64,000 nt of DNA, from NCBI GenBank assembly GCA_023678885.1, contig CM043013.1, positions 11,688,791 through 11,752,790 of the forward strand, in the 5' to 3' direction. The notes below the pieces were generated by a model that worked only from the letters and a program-made list of their open reading frames with translations, ran no database searches and was not told the DNA's origin. This document shows, one piece after another, positions 43,503 to 55,186 of this stretch. The position numbers and the translations under genes were made by a program. The first letter of the stretch is position 1. Every line of letters starts with the position of its first letter. The stretch comes from Pogostemon cablin (lineage: Eukaryota > Streptophyta > Magnoliopsida > Lamiales > Lamiaceae).

Positions 43503-45391
43503 CAGTGGCGGACGCAGGAATTCGACTCAAGGGGGGCCAATCAGTAAAGAAAATATTATACAAAAAAATAAATATAAAATATTATAAATTATAGTAAATT
43601 TGACAAAATCAATATATTATATCATAACAAGAAAATATTCAAAATAAATAATTCCAGTACATCCCAACATAAGAAATAGAAAACATAACACAATCACAAC
43701 ATCTCTCTTCTATTCTTCATATTTTGAAACCTCAGCATAATTGCTTCATTACTAATACTTTGAAATACCTCTTTTTCTATGTATGCTATCAAACAATCAT
43801 TCAATAATTCATCGCTCATTCGATTGCGAAGTGAACTCTTGATGATTTTCATTGCCGAAAAGGCTCTTTCCACTGTGGCAGTAGCAACTGGTAAGATCAA
43901 TGACAATTTGATTAGTAGATAAACTAATGGAAAAACAATGTGCTTTCTTGTAGCGACCATCTTTTGAGCAAGTTCTCCTATTCCCTTGATTTCAGAGAAG
44001 TTTCCATCCAAACGAACATCAAATACAAAGTTCTCAAGTTGACATTCAAGTTCATATAGAGCAACAACAGAAAACTCAGATGGATAAAATTCTGCAAGAC
44101 GAAGTAGCTTGCTTTTGTCAAACATAGCAAATGAGTCTCTTGGATCAAAGCACGCCATGCATTAAAACCTTCAGTTACAAAAGCATCATGCCCTTTTTCA
44201 GTACGACTTGTAGAGAAAAGATAACAATACAAGCAAAATACTCCATCTTTTGCAATACTATACTCCAACCAATCACCATATTCATCAAACTAAGTGGCAA
44301 CAAATTTACGTTTTCTATCTCCATCCATTACTTGAGGAAAATTATGTTGACGTGGTTGACATGGACCTTTTAAAAGATAAAATCTACGAACCTATTTAAT
44401 CAAATTAGGCGGATAACTCTTTATTTTAGGTCGTAATCCAGGGTCACTAGGAAGATTTTCCAAATCAACCACAATATTGACATCTTGACTTGATGGTTGT
44501 TGAGGTTGCACATTAAGAGCTGGAGCATTCACCGTGGAAGATGATGTTTCAGCGATAGTTGTAGTCTTCTTATAATATCGCTCCATTATCTATTAAACAA
44601 AATTACATTAAAAATTAAATAATAGAAAAAAATTGCATAAAAATGAGCCCTAAGTCTCCCTTTAAATTCTCTCATTTAATTTACCCTTTAAATTTAAAGT
44701 CCTAATTATTCCTCAGCCTATTCAAATTTAAATAAATTTCCCTTAACAAAAATAAATTATTCTAATCTCCACTAAATAAAAGTCCTAATTTTTAAATATA
44801 ACAATAATATATTCCATGTAAGAAGAGTACAAAAAATTTAATCTAACAAAATTTACAACAATGACTTTAAATAAAACTTCTCTAAAAAATAAATTAATTC
44901 AAACCCTTATACTAAATAAAAGCCCTAATTTCTAAATATAATAGTATTACATTTTATAGAAGAATAGCATAACAAATTTAATTTAACAATTTCCAAGTTT
45001 ATAATAATACATTAGAAATAAATGCCCTAATTTCTAATATAATAATATCACATTTCATATAAAAATGCATAATAAATTTAGATTAACAATTTAAAATAAT
45101 ACCTTAGAAAAGAGAAGAGAGATGAAGAAAATAAATTGAGAAATTAATGATGGGGAAGTGGGGTGAGTATTAATGGGATTGTGGGAGGAAGAATGTGTAT
45201 GCAGGGGAAAGATAATTGAATTGATCGAAGGGGATGCAGAATTGAGAAAGAAAGGGGAAAATGGGTATAAATTAAATATATTTTTTTATTTAATTCATTT
45301 TTATTAGTGAAATTACTATTATACCCCTATCTTTTTTAAAAATTTCAGGGGGCCCTGTGCCCCCCCTGGGCCTTCTTCATGTCCGCCACTG
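43503..45391 (-). mobile_element. hAT transposon with internally deleted transposase
   Basis: It begins CAGTGGCGGACGCAGGAATT and ends CTTCATGTCCGCCACTG. The perfect 8-bp direct repeat ATTAAGAG flanks it at 43495-43502 and 45392-45399. Inner ends are purine/pyrimidine blocks (AAGGGGGGCC; GGGCCCTGTGCCCCCC). The minus strand holds remains of a TTF zinc-finger/hAT-dimerisation transposase. Loss of the catalytic middle makes this a non-autonomous derivative, comparable in kind to Ds elements. Confidence 0.93.
43694..44586 (-). pseudogene. TTF-type zinc finger hAT transposase, core deleted
   Basis: The N-terminus starts MERYYKKTT at 44586. A stop near 44392 is followed by FYLLKGPCQPRQHNFPQ and LEYSIAKDGVFCLYCYLFS, the TTF-type zinc finger. 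At about 44158 the frame jumps to a C-terminal part with FPLVYLLIKLSLILPVATAT, VERAFSAMKIIKSSLRNRMS and DELLNDCLIAYIEKE, the hAT dimerisation domain. Full-length relatives are roughly 700-800 residues and carry DUF4371 and the catalytic acidic residues between these parts. Here that middle is absent, so the protein could bind DNA or dimerise at most. Confidence 0.88.
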
Positions 45392-45399
45392 ATTAAGAG

Positions 45400-45704
45400 T
45401 ATAATAATAATTTAATGAATATTAAGTTGAGGATATAATATTTTAATGTATAATGGGTAGTTAAATTAATGGTGTGTGTGGTATGTGTATGGGTCCATAT
45501 GAATATATTAATTGTTTTATGTGGGTCTCATGTACTTAAAAGAAAATGTTCAACTTCTGTGGGATAACCAAAAAAGAAAAGTGTTGTAACTTCTTTGTTA
45601 CGGATGGAGTAATAAAAGGTGATACTTGAAATGAAAAAATTGAAATAAGACGTCTAAATTGGAAATATGTAAAGATAAAATTGGACGAAGAGAGTAGATG
45701 TAAT
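45400..45704. other. Right part of a MITE-like host of the hAT element
   Basis: ATGGGTAGTTAAATTAATGG and GGGTCTCATGTACTTAAAAG phrases and the end ACGGATGGAGTAATA resemble a Stowaway right half. The matching left half (TCCTCAGTCCCATTAAAATT, about 43450-43494) lies on the other side of the hAT insertion. The pairing is plausible but not certain. Confidence 0.45.
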
Positions 45705-45707
45705 CTA

Positions 45708-45983
45708 CTCCCTCCCCTCCGTTACATTTCAATATTTACGTGTGCTTTTTGCTCAAAAATTAAGAATATAGTATTTTAATATATAGTAGATTAAAAGATA
45801 TATGTGGGTAGTTGTATATAAGTGTAATATTTGAGTCCTATATTAATTATTTTGTGTGGTACATGTCTACTAAAAAAGAAAATATAAAGATTGAAATTGA
45901 ATATTTAAATTAAAAATATATAAACAATGAAATGGAACATTCAAATTAAAAATATATAAACAATGAAATGAGACGGGTGAATA
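45708..45983. mobile_element. Stowaway-like MITE (family F)
   Basis: CTCCCTCCCCTCCGTTACAT at the left pairs loosely with AATGAAATGAGACGGGTGAA at the right. A 40-base phrase (TTAAATTAAAAATATATAAA with ACAATGAAATG) is duplicated near the right end. Confidence 0.6.
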
Positions 45984-45994
45984 TATTTTTTTCG

Positions 45995-46200
45995 ACAAAG
46001 TCTCTTATGAGACGGAGTTTATATGAGACGATTTATGAGACGGCTTAAAGTATTAATATTATATAGTTAAAGTATATTTAATAATATTAATTAAAGTATG
46101 TTTTATAAACTAGGATGAATACGCATTAAAGTATATGTCTAGGATATTATTATAGCATAATTTATTAGAGACATATTTTATCTTTATATTAAATATATAT
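45995..46200. mobile_element. Partial copy of the TCTTGTGAGAC MITE
   Basis: GACAAAGTCTCTTATGAGAC matches the inverted right end of the copy at 3410-3697. GGCTTAAAGTATTAATATTA and AAGTATGTTTTATAAAC match its interior. The opposite end is missing. Confidence 0.5.
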
Positions 46201-46202
46201 TA

Positions 46203-46454
46203 TCTCCGTCCAATTTCAGATGACACATTTTCTATTTTGGGTTATCCCATAAAAATTTGCACATTTCTAAAAAAGTAAAAAGTCAAACATAATCATCCTT
46301 CCCCATACACTTTATTTAAAAAAAAATCATCCTTACCTAACACACCTAACATACTTTATCATTTATTTATTACAAAAAAATATCATAATACCCCTAAAAA
46401 TTATCACTTTTTTTAATCTCCGTGCCAGAAGAGACATGTAAACTTTTATGGAAT
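46203..46454. mobile_element. Stowaway-like MITE (family E), degraded
   Basis: The left end TCTCCGTCCAATTTCAGATG and interior phrases (CACACCTAACATACTTTATC, ATTTATTTATTACAAAAAAA) match 40138-40400. The right end is poorly preserved. Confidence 0.6.
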
Positions 46455-46741
46455 AGTATATATAAGAGAATGTGCATACTTCTTTTTTATTTTCTTCATA
46501 TTTTGTCATTAACTATTACCTATTAACTCCTTTTCATTGACTAATAAGATAAAAGGCGTTAGATACGAAAAGCGTGTAGAACTTTCGCAGTTTCGCCTAA
46601 ATTGGCGGAACATGATTACCCTATTCCTCCTACCTCTCTCTCGCACAAAATGAAACAAACAAATGATATTCCGTACAATTGGTGTATAAAATTAATTTTT
46701 GTGCACTCTAAACATACTTATATTTTTTCTTTATAAATATA

Positions 46742-47014
46742 CTCCCTCCGTCCCAACTTCAACTTCACACTTTCTGTTTTGATCCGTCCCAAATTCAACT
46801 TCACACTTCCATAAAAGGAAAAAACAACAAACTAATATCCCTCCAACATATTTTAATTTCAAATTTGTCATCACCTTTTTAACACACATAACATACTTTA
46901 TTATTTATTTATTACCCAAAAATAATATACTACCCTCAAAAGTAAGTCAAAAAGTGACTTTTCTTAAACTCCGTATCTACAGTAAATGTGAACTTGAATT
47001 TGGGACGGAGGGCT
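46742..47014. mobile_element. Stowaway-like MITE (family E)
   Basis: CTCCCTCCGTCCCAACTTCA pairs with TGAATTTGGGACGGAGGG. Its interior has CACATAACATACTTTATTAT, shared with 40138-40400. The last bases at the right are altered (GGCTTA). Confidence 0.85.
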
Positions 47015-47026
47015 TATATTTTTTTA

Positions 47027-47176
47027 ATAAATGTATCATTCATTTTTATTCATTTGTTCATTAAAATTTTGATTGGAAATTTTGTTAAAAAATGAGTTTT
47101 TAGCTAATTTTTAACAAAATTTCCTATCAAAATTTTAATGAACAAATGAATAAAAACGAATAATACATTTATTAAA
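47027..47176. repeat. Imperfect palindrome with a third arm
   Basis: TTCATTTTTATTCATTTGTT and AACAAATGAATAAAAACGAA are inverted arms about 70 bases long around AGCTAATTTTT. A third copy of the same arm follows at 47488-47575. The Mutator-type MITE at 47235-47487 therefore inserted within or beside this repeat. Confidence 0.7.
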
Positions 47177-47234
47177 AAAATATAAATATATATATATATA
47201 AATATATATATATATATTTATATTTTTTTAATAA

Positions 47235-47487
47235 GGGTAGGTTTTGTGTGAGAACGTCTCACGTGAGACTATTTTTCACTTTTTAAAATAGTTATCACTT
47301 TCGCTATAAATTATTATCACTTTCGCTATAAAATGTTATCACTTTTTATTTATACTATAAATTGTTCATGAAAGAACATTATCACTTTTTATTAATTTAT
47401 TATTATTTTCCTTCAAAAAAGTTATCACTTCTTTCTGACCGTCTCACTTAAGGACTTACGTGAGACGGTCTCACATAAGTCTTTGCC
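47235..47487. mobile_element. Mutator-type MITE, second copy
   Basis: It starts GGGTAGGTTTTGTGTGAGAA and ends GTCTCACATAAGTCTTTGCC. The perfect 9-bp repeat TTTTAATAA flanks it at 47226-47234 and 47488-47496. The interior TATCACTTTCGCTATAAA is the complement of that at 4117-4365. Confidence 0.85.
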
Positions 47488-47576
47488 TTTTAATAAATGC
47501 ATTATTCATTTTTATTCATTTGTTCATTAAAATTTTGATAGGAAATTTTATTAAAAATTAGCTAAAAATTCATTAC

Positions 47577-47579
<3 letters not shown>

Positions 47580-47622
<43 letters not shown>
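47580..47622. repeat. (TA)n microsatellite
   Basis: A TA run of about 20 units after the third palindrome arm. Confidence 0.95.
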
Positions 47623-47625
<3 letters not shown>

Positions 47626-47717
47626 TAATTATATATGAAATTGAATATGTATACACAAATTAGTGTCCGTGATTCCAATTATAAATGATATTTTGCCAAC
47701 AATGCACATAATTTTAT

Positions 47718-48008
47718 ATTCCCTTCGTCTCACATATTTTTACTCACTTTCTATTTTGGGGTGTGTTACGTATTTTTACCCATTCCATTAATGGTAAAAA
47801 TACATTACACATCTTATTTACTTTTTACACTTTATTCATCAATCCCAACAACTTTTTTTTCTTTTTTACATTTTATTCATCATTCCCAACAACTTTATTT
47901 TCTTTTTCTCTCAATATTATCAATTTATCCATATATTTTCTTACATTATATATTAAAAAAACTACACTTCTTAATTTACGTGCCTGTACAAACGGGTGAA
48001 AATATTCA
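47718..48008. mobile_element. Stowaway-like MITE (family A)
   Basis: The left end TTCCCTTCGTCTCACATATT and a right end reduced to CAAACGGGTGAAAATATTCA flank the shared interior (TTTATTCATCAATCCCAACA). The 30-base TTTTACACTTTATTCATCAT-type phrase is doubled. Confidence 0.75.
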
Positions 48009-48179
48009 ATGATCACTCTTGGATCATTCTGTCAATTACTCATCTGTACTCGTTTATTTTTCTCTTTTTATAATATCATCTATTTAACAAACATGTGAAA
48101 ATACCCGGGATGGAGTATGTACTATATATTTCACGGTTTCATCACTACTAGAATTATTACACACTCTTATATAAATTAA

Positions 48180-48222
48180 AATTAAATTCTAGTAGTACAT
48201 TTCAGTGCAATGCACCGCCATT
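48180..48222 (-). mobile_element. Helitron-type 3' terminus on the minus strand
   Basis: Read on the minus strand, GGTGCATTGCACTG forms a short stem and is followed after about nine bases by ACTAGAATT (CTAG near 48190). This matches the layout at 5065-5098. The element would extend to the right on the plus strand; no 5' end was found. Confidence 0.4.
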
Positions 48223-48275
48223 ACTTTTTATTATAATGTTATCACTTATTATCCGTTTCGTATAAATCTTTATTA

Positions 48276-48533
48276 CTCCCTCCGTCCCACGTATTTTTAC
48301 CTACTTTTCATTTTGGGTTGTCCACGTATTTTTACTTTATTACCTACATTTTACAATCTCAATAACTTTAATTACTTTTTTACACTTTATTCATTATTCC
48401 CAATAACTTTATTTACTTTTTCTTTTTAAATTACTAATTTATCTCTATTTTTTATTACATTATATATTAAAAAATAATACGTTTTAATCTTCGTGCCCGT
48501 ACAAATGGGTGAAAATACCCGGGACGGAGGGAG
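48276..48533. mobile_element. Stowaway-like MITE (family A), well preserved
   Basis: CTCCCTCCGTCCCACGTATT pairs with CCCGGGACGGAGGGAG and TA flanks both sides (48274-48275, 48534-48535). It is the best-kept member of the family shared with 2591 and 47718. Confidence 0.92.
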
Positions 48534-48535
48534 TA

Positions 48536-50011
48536 TTATTTTTTCCACTCACATTAATACTTCCGATATCGAAGTAAACTATTGTTCTTAATTAAATTGA
48601 TCAAGATATTAATTAAATTGAGATGTGCAGTTACTATTGATTAAGAATGTTAAAAAAAATTAATTACATATTATGACAAAAATATACTATCATAAGAGTT
48701 ACTTTAATCGGATTTGAATCCTCTCTATTTATTATTTCGTAAATTTCATGAATTTCTTTTAGGGTTAGACTATATGATAAAATTATCCTTATTTTTATTT
48801 TATACACACTCATTATCGTTATTTTTTTCATCTCTCTTGTAAATCGGGAAATGATTATGTGGTTGGAGAGATTATTATCTCATCTCCAATTCCAAACAAT
48901 AGCAATATTATCTATGATATTCCAGTTTTGATGTCAATGGCTGTAGTGGGTATATTCCAATTTTTTTTCCTAGGATAGGTATCATAAAAATGAAGTACTA
49001 TAAAATAAGCAAGTAAACTGATAATTGGAAAATATAATCTGATCACACCAATTATTTATTTATTTTTAGAAATTTCATATTCGATCTATAAATGAGTATT
49101 TAATTTCAGAATTTCATTGAAAAAAAGAAAGTGCAAAAATCACTTGAAACGGAATAACGAGAGTGTATTGATATCAAATTATCGTATAGTAAGTGGACTA
49201 AATCGATCACGAAGAACTAATCACCTTCTGACGTGCCATAAGGAGATCAGTTCTCTGATGAATTAAGTTGTACTAGTTTAGATCTTAAATTTTTACATAA
49301 ACACTAATCACCGTATTACAAAGATCATGAAACAAGCTGTACTATAGATGTGGTAATACATATTGTTTTACCACTCTGATGCAGTTATCATCTCTGATGC
49401 ACCACTTTGAATCTGCAAATTATTGAATCCTATTAAGTACTTTTGGCGGTTGTAGTTTGTAAAATACTAGAAAAAATTATTCATTTAGAAAGAAAGGGGT
49501 GTGTATAGTTTTAATTCTAATTTTTAATTTTGTAAGGTTGTTTTTGTAATATTAGGGGTGTGTGCATATAATAAAATTAAAAAATAAAAAATAATAAAGA
49601 GGTGTGTATTTAATAAATACTTAATGAGAAAGGGTGTGCAAATAATCTCTATCATCCAATAAATAGATTTATAATCTATACATATCAATTTGCCATATCA
49701 TTAAGTGAACAAAATCATCATTCAAAATTTAACTAAATAAAGAAGTTACTAATTTTGGTGACATGTGGATATATTTATAAAGAATGAAGGTCACATGAAA
49801 CTCGTAAATTGAGAAAATATGAAGGGGAGTGGAACGGATCCTACTCTAATTAATCACATTATATTTGGGATAAATGGATCCATTAAATAACTTACAGTTT
49901 AATGCATTTGGTCCAAACCCATCTTTATGTACTTTGGGTTTGCATACTTTTGGGCGAAGCCCAATTGCCAATAGTTGATTTTAAATATTCTCTTTTGCAT
50001 GTGTCACACTT
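48536..50011. other. AT-rich intergenic DNA
   Basis: No gene, terminal repeat or clear regulatory site is seen. Three GGTGTGTGTATA-like phrases between 49496 and 49640 recur with poly-A context and may be a decayed element. Confidence 0.4.
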
Positions 50012-50014
50012 TTA

Positions 50015-50901
50015 GGGGCCGTTTACTTTCTGTCCATGGTTAATATAAACATGGTTGGATTAACCCTTCACATGATGGTTAACCTCAAAAAAAGTTTTGT
50101 TTACTTTGATTGTTTAGATGAGTATGTATTTACAAAAATAACCTTAACATTCTCTACTTTCCATTGTCACACTATTCGTCTGTCTCTCTCCCAAAATCCA
50201 CGATTAAACCCCTCTCTCTCCCCAACTGTGATGTTTTTCACCTGTCTTCCCAAATCCACATTGTACAATTTCAGCGAAATCCACAATTCACAATAGACGC
50301 TCGGTTATTGATTTTGGAAACTAACGATGCATATTGGTTGAGGTAAAAAGTCGGCGACATGAATAAAAGGTTTTCACCGTGACGAAATTAGCTGTATGTA
50401 GGGTGGGTTCAGCCGCCGCTGGTACAGATCTGACTCCCAACGCGCCATCAGCCACCGATCCTCCTTCCCCTGGCTGGAATCACTCACCACCACAACGACC
50501 GTCCACCGTTGCTACCGCCGAAATCACGCCGCCATCAGCTGTCGCTGTTTCTCGTCCCAAGTTGCAAACGCTACCCACTGTCAACGTCGACGACGGCGTG
50601 GCGCCATCACCACTTGTGGCGGAAGAGAGAGGGACACAAAGGAGAGGGTCTCGTATTCTTTTGTTGGAGAAGGATGAATAAAATCAAGTAAAAATTAAGA
50701 GGACAATTTAGTAGTTTACCTTTTTAAACCTGAGGGATAAAAATAAACTACCCAAATTGGGTTGTTAAATTAACCCTTTGCACAGTGAAATTAACCCCGG
50801 GATCTTGATGGCCTGGGTGTTAAACCCTCCGTATTAACCCAACAAGTAATCAACTTTTTTTATGGATTACTATGTGATTAACCACACAAGTAAACGGCCC
50901 C
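50015..50901. mobile_element. Harbinger/Tourist-like element with GC-rich cargo
   Basis: It begins GGGGCCGTTTACTTTCTG and ends CAAGTAAACGGCCCC. The 3-bp repeat TTA at 50012-50014 and 50902-50904 is the duplication expected of PIF/Harbinger insertions. The interior at 50390-50650 is GC-rich with an open frame of 100 codons (50379-50681), rich in Pro, Ala, Ser and Thr and matching no family. This could be captured host DNA. No transposase is present. Confidence 0.85.
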
Positions 50902-51825
50902 TTATATTATTATTACATGTTTTAAAAGTTATCATCACTAAGGCTCAGTTTACTTCAAGGGTTTACGGGGGTTATCCCTCATTGAACCTTAGATAACGTA
51001 CGTAGAAGATGTGTTTACATTTAAGGTTAATGTCAAGGGATATACCCTGGGCTGTTGTCGGCCCGGTGTCAGATGCTGAGTTGGAAGGGCTTGTGAGGGT
51101 TACGGTATCCATCGAAGTTTTGGCGGAAAAATGTGACCCGAGGGTTTACACGCAGAAATTATCATTTTGCCCTTCACTTTCTTCCTCTCTTCACCATCTT
51201 CACCAGGTCGGCGACTTCTTCCTCCTCTTCACCTTCTTCATCGGGCCGACGATTTACCACTTATGATAATTTTTTTATTTCTCCATCTTCTTGTCTTCGA
51301 CACCTTCGACAACAACTTCATCGTCTTCTTCCTCTCATTCTATTCACCCATTTCACCTTCGCTCTCTTTTGCTTCCTCCATCGGAACTAACGACTCTTTT
51401 CCTGTGGCGAACGGCGTCTTCGACAAGAGAAGTGACAAAATCGGTCTTGTTGCGGTGGAGGACTTGCGGAGGATGGCGGAATTTCGACTAATGGTGGTGA
51501 TGGCGCTACCAATTTTGAGAGGAATGAGAAGGTTAGAGAAAATTTTGTTTGAATTCCTGCAAAAAAAAAGCTTCAAAGAAGAGAGTTGTACCTTTCCTAT
51601 TCTCATTAGAGAGAATGCAAGTCACTCACGTCATTGTCTTGGAAAGAGGAATCAACTCATTTTTCAATTTTTTAATCTTTAACTTAAAAGGGGTAATATT
51701 GTAAAAATATTTAAAATTAAGTTGCAAAGTAAACATCCTATCTAAATCCTTTATGCATGATTAATTCTAACTCAACCCTCAACTAACCCTCAACTAAGGT
51801 CATCCCTAGTTTTGTTAACCCTAAC

Positions 51826-53013
51826 TAGGGGTGGGGACAAATATTGAAAACTCGGTATACCGAGTTTGTCGTATCGAAATTTATCGAAAAATATCGAATT
51901 TTAGGTATACTGAAATTTTCAGTACGGTATCGATAATGTGTTTTAAAATTTTTAGTATTTTGGTATACCGAAAATAATTTCGGTATCGGTATACCGTATC
52001 GAAAATACTGAAAATTTTTATATTTATTTTTTAAGAATTTAATTATATACTATTGTAGTATATTTTATAGTAAATTTCTTATTATTAAAGTTTATATATA
52101 TTAAGAACAAATGATTTTAAGTTTAAAATTCTATGTAAGTACAATTTTATCTTATAGTGGAATATAAGTTTTATTATTAAATTATAGTATGTGTGTAATT
52201 ATGCATCACATTTATTCATAAATATATTTTTATTAAATATAAAAATAAATTCTAATACTTATAGATAAATATATGCTACACTTAATATTAAAATATATAA
52301 AAATAAATAAATAAATTTATATAAATATTTTTAATAAATTAGTAGTTGATATAAATACCATCTAAATAATTATAATGTTCATTGATTGTAATACTCCCTC
52401 CGTCCCATAATACTTTTCTCACTTTCCTCATTTGTTTGTCCCACAAAACCTTTCACCCCCAAAAAAGAAAACATCACTTTATCCAACAACATCAAAAGTT
52501 ACTTTAATTTCAAATTTGCCACTCTTTTTTCACACACATATTATTACTTTATATTTTTTTATTACCTAAAAATATTACAATACCCTTCAAAGTCAATAAA
52601 GTTTGTCAAAAAGTGTAACTTTTCTTAAACAACGTGGAATAGTAAAGGTGAAAAGTTTTTCTGGACGGAGGGAGTATAAAATATGTTAGAATATTTTATT
52701 TTATTGTATTTTAATTAAAATTAAATTTTTTTAGGTATATTGAATTTTTTTCGGCATACCGATTTTTCGATATGAAACGGCATGTCAAATTTTCGTTATA
52801 AATCGGTATTTATCAAAAAATTAGTATGAATAAATATCGGTACGGTATCGGTATAGAATTAAATTTTATCAAAATTTCGGTATGCCGAAAATTAATATAC
52901 CGAGATTTCGGTATCGATATCGATATAGAAAAATCCATACCGAATTTTTGGTACGGTATCGGTAATTCGGTACGGTATCAGTATTTTTGGTATACCAATT
53001 TTACCCACTCCTA
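51826..53013. mobile_element. Non-autonomous hAT element, CGGTATACCG motif type, copy 1
   Basis: It begins TAGGGGTGGGGACAAATATT and ends TTTTACCCACTCCTA. The perfect 8-bp repeat ACCCTAAC flanks it at 51818-51825 and 53014-53021. Both ends carry arrays of TCGGTATACCG, a self-complementary motif, and variants. The AT-rich interior hosts a Stowaway-like copy (52394-52674). No transposase is present. Confidence 0.92.
52394..52674. mobile_element. Stowaway-like MITE (family B) inside the hAT element
   Basis: CTCCCTCCGTCCCATAATAC pairs with CTGGACGGAGGGAG, TA on both sides. Interior as in 10035-10312. It is younger than the hAT element that contains it. Confidence 0.9.
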
Positions 53014-53293
53014 ACCCTAACCATCAAAGTAAACGGAGCATATGAGTTTAAGATTAAGAAAATGTGTAATTTTTAAAGGTATTATACTACTTTTATATTA
53101 AATATTAAATACAGAGTTTTGTTTTTGTAAATTAAATATATAAAAAAGAATGGTTGTTTTAATTTTTTTTTAAGTGAATTTTTTTTGTGAAATAAGCCAA
53201 AATGGAAAGAGTGGGAAATTTTAAAATAATACGGGAGTATAAATTACACCATTTACTTAAGGGGAAGAAAATTATTATTTGTATCTCCACACT

Positions 53294-54331
53294 TAGGGCT
53301 GAGAAAAAATACCAAAATTTCATTTTACCGCACTTACCATATCGAAAAATACCGTATTTATCAAAATTTTAGGTATACCGAAACTTTTGGCAAGGTATGA
53401 TACCATATTGAATATTTTAGTATGATAAAGATATGCAAATTTGCAAAATCGCGGTATTTTGGTATATACCGAAATAATGAAAATTATATATATCATTCAT
53501 AATTCTTATTTATATATAATGATTTTAAATTATTTTATTTATTTATATATATATATTTATTTATTTATATACTCCCTCCGTCTCAATTCAGATTGCACTC
53601 CTCCTTTGTATTTTACAAAGAAGATGTGCAATCTTTTATGAGATGGAGGGAGTATGAATATACACTCCTATAACTTAAAAAAAAACTATAATGTTTTGAG
53701 AATATTGACCAAATTATTAAATTTAGGGTAATTTTAGAGCACATTCGATTCACGAATACATATAAGATTTATAGTTTTAAATTTAGTGTATAATTATATT
53801 TATACTATTTAAAATTTTAATGTAAGAGTATGTATTATTTATTAACCAAGAACTTACTGGTTTAGGTTTTATAGGCTCTCACCAAGTGCACTTTGATTAG
53901 ACTTTTAAGTATATTTTATTAATATTATTAAATTCGAATTGTATTTGTTTCTCATATTATTTATAATGTTGAATTATGTACATTTTTATTTTTATCAATT
54001 TTATTGTGGTATATAGTGAATTATTAGGATTTTATTGTTGTTTTTTATAAATTATGATATTTTTAAACGATATATTAGATAAGTATATGTAAAACGACAT
54101 ATCGAACACCCAATACAGAAGCTATTTAACGAAATAATCAATATGATAAGGTATATCTAAATATCGGTAAGCAAAAGGTATACAATTTTTTTATACCGAA
54201 ATTTCGGTATACCGAACTTTGGCATACCGAAACTTTTGGTATGGTAAATGTATAAATTTTCTAATACCGATATTTAGGTATGGTATAAGGTATAACTTAA
54301 AATTTTCGATATACCATACCGCCCACCCCTA
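53294..54331. mobile_element. Non-autonomous hAT element, CGGTATACCG motif type, copy 2
   Basis: It begins TAGGGCTGAGAAAAAATACC and ends ACCGCCCACCCCTA. The perfect 8-bp repeat TCCACACT flanks it at 53286-53293 and 54332-54339. TTCGGTATACCGAA-type phrases are frequent at the ends, as in the copy 280 bases away. The interior is AT-rich and holds a tiny Stowaway copy. Confidence 0.92.
53572..53652. mobile_element. Very short Stowaway-like MITE (81 bp)
   Basis: CTCCCTCCGTCTCAATTCAG pairs with TGAGATGGAGGGAG, TA on both sides. Almost the whole length is inverted repeat: GATTGCAC at 53591-53598 mirrors GTGCAATC. Confidence 0.88.
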
Positions 54332-54339
54332 TCCACACT

Positions 54340-54906
54340 CGATCACACTCATTCATTGGATGTTTATTTTATAATCTCTGTCTCATCTCCATGAGAATTC
54401 ATGCCCATCGTATCCATTAAAATATATTTACTCTATTTCGTAATAATTTTTTTTTATTGTTCCACTTTATTTAAAAAAGTTTTTATAACAATAAATTTGA
54501 AATTAAAGTAATTTTTAAGGTTATTAATTTTTTTAAATTGTAATTATAGTATAAGAAATCATGGTTCTCTCTCAAATCGATCAAAATTGGGTGAAGTCAA
54601 TAATTTATTTAGATTGTGTGGTAGAAGTGTTGGCTGAGGAATTGGGGGATGATTTATCTAAATTCCATTTATTTTTTACACACATTATAACCTACTCTCC
54701 AGATACATTACTCACATTACACATATCCCCCTATTCTTACATAATAATTTGAGATAAATTAAAATATACAATACTTTTATCCCAAAACAAACATATATTG
54801 GAATAACATTAATTTATTAGATTTACTAAATTCATCTAATCCTAAATCTAACTTTCTTATTTCTACTTAAACCCTAGACAAATAACCCAAAACAATTTAA
54901 TTGTAT
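54340..54906. other. AT-rich intergenic DNA
   Basis: A 63-codon open frame at 54561-54752 has no family resemblance. No terminal repeat is seen. Confidence 0.35.
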
Positions 54907-54915
54907 TTTAATCAA

Positions 54916-55165
54916 GGTTTAAATGCAAAAAAAAAAAAGAATTTTACTTCTATTGCAAATTAATCATCACATTTGAGAAATTGCAAAAAAGACTACCAGC
55001 TTTAAGTATTGTTGCAAAACGCACCTAATTAATAACTAAAAGTAGATTTTTTTTTGTGCGTTTTGAAACAATACTTAAAGGTGATGGTCTTTTTTCTAAT
55101 TTCTCAGATGTGAGGATTAATTTAGAATATAAGTAAAGTTCGTTGTTTTTTTTTTCAATTAACCC
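54916..55165. mobile_element. Foldback MITE, Mutator-type duplication
   Basis: Arms of about 100 bases are inverted: TTTAAGTATTGTTGCAAAAC mirrors GTTTTGAAACAATACTTAAA, with ends GGTTTAAATG and CAATTAACCC. The 9-bp repeat TTTAATCAA flanks it at 54907-54915 and 55166-55174. No coding sequence is seen. Confidence 0.8.
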
Positions 55166-55186
55166 TTTAATCAATGGTAAGGTGTA

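Larger units (their letters stand above)
50943..53039. mobile_element. Second Harbinger-like element, split by a hAT insertion
   Basis: GCTCAGTTTACTTCAAGGGTT at the left pairs with CCATCAAAGTAAACGGAGC at the right. The GTTTACTT core is shared with the element at 50015. No clean 3-bp duplication was found, so the exact ends are uncertain. An open frame of 171 codons at 51167-51682 is Ser/Phe/Leu-rich at first and matches nothing I know. The hAT element at 51826-53013 lies close to the right end. Confidence 0.6.
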
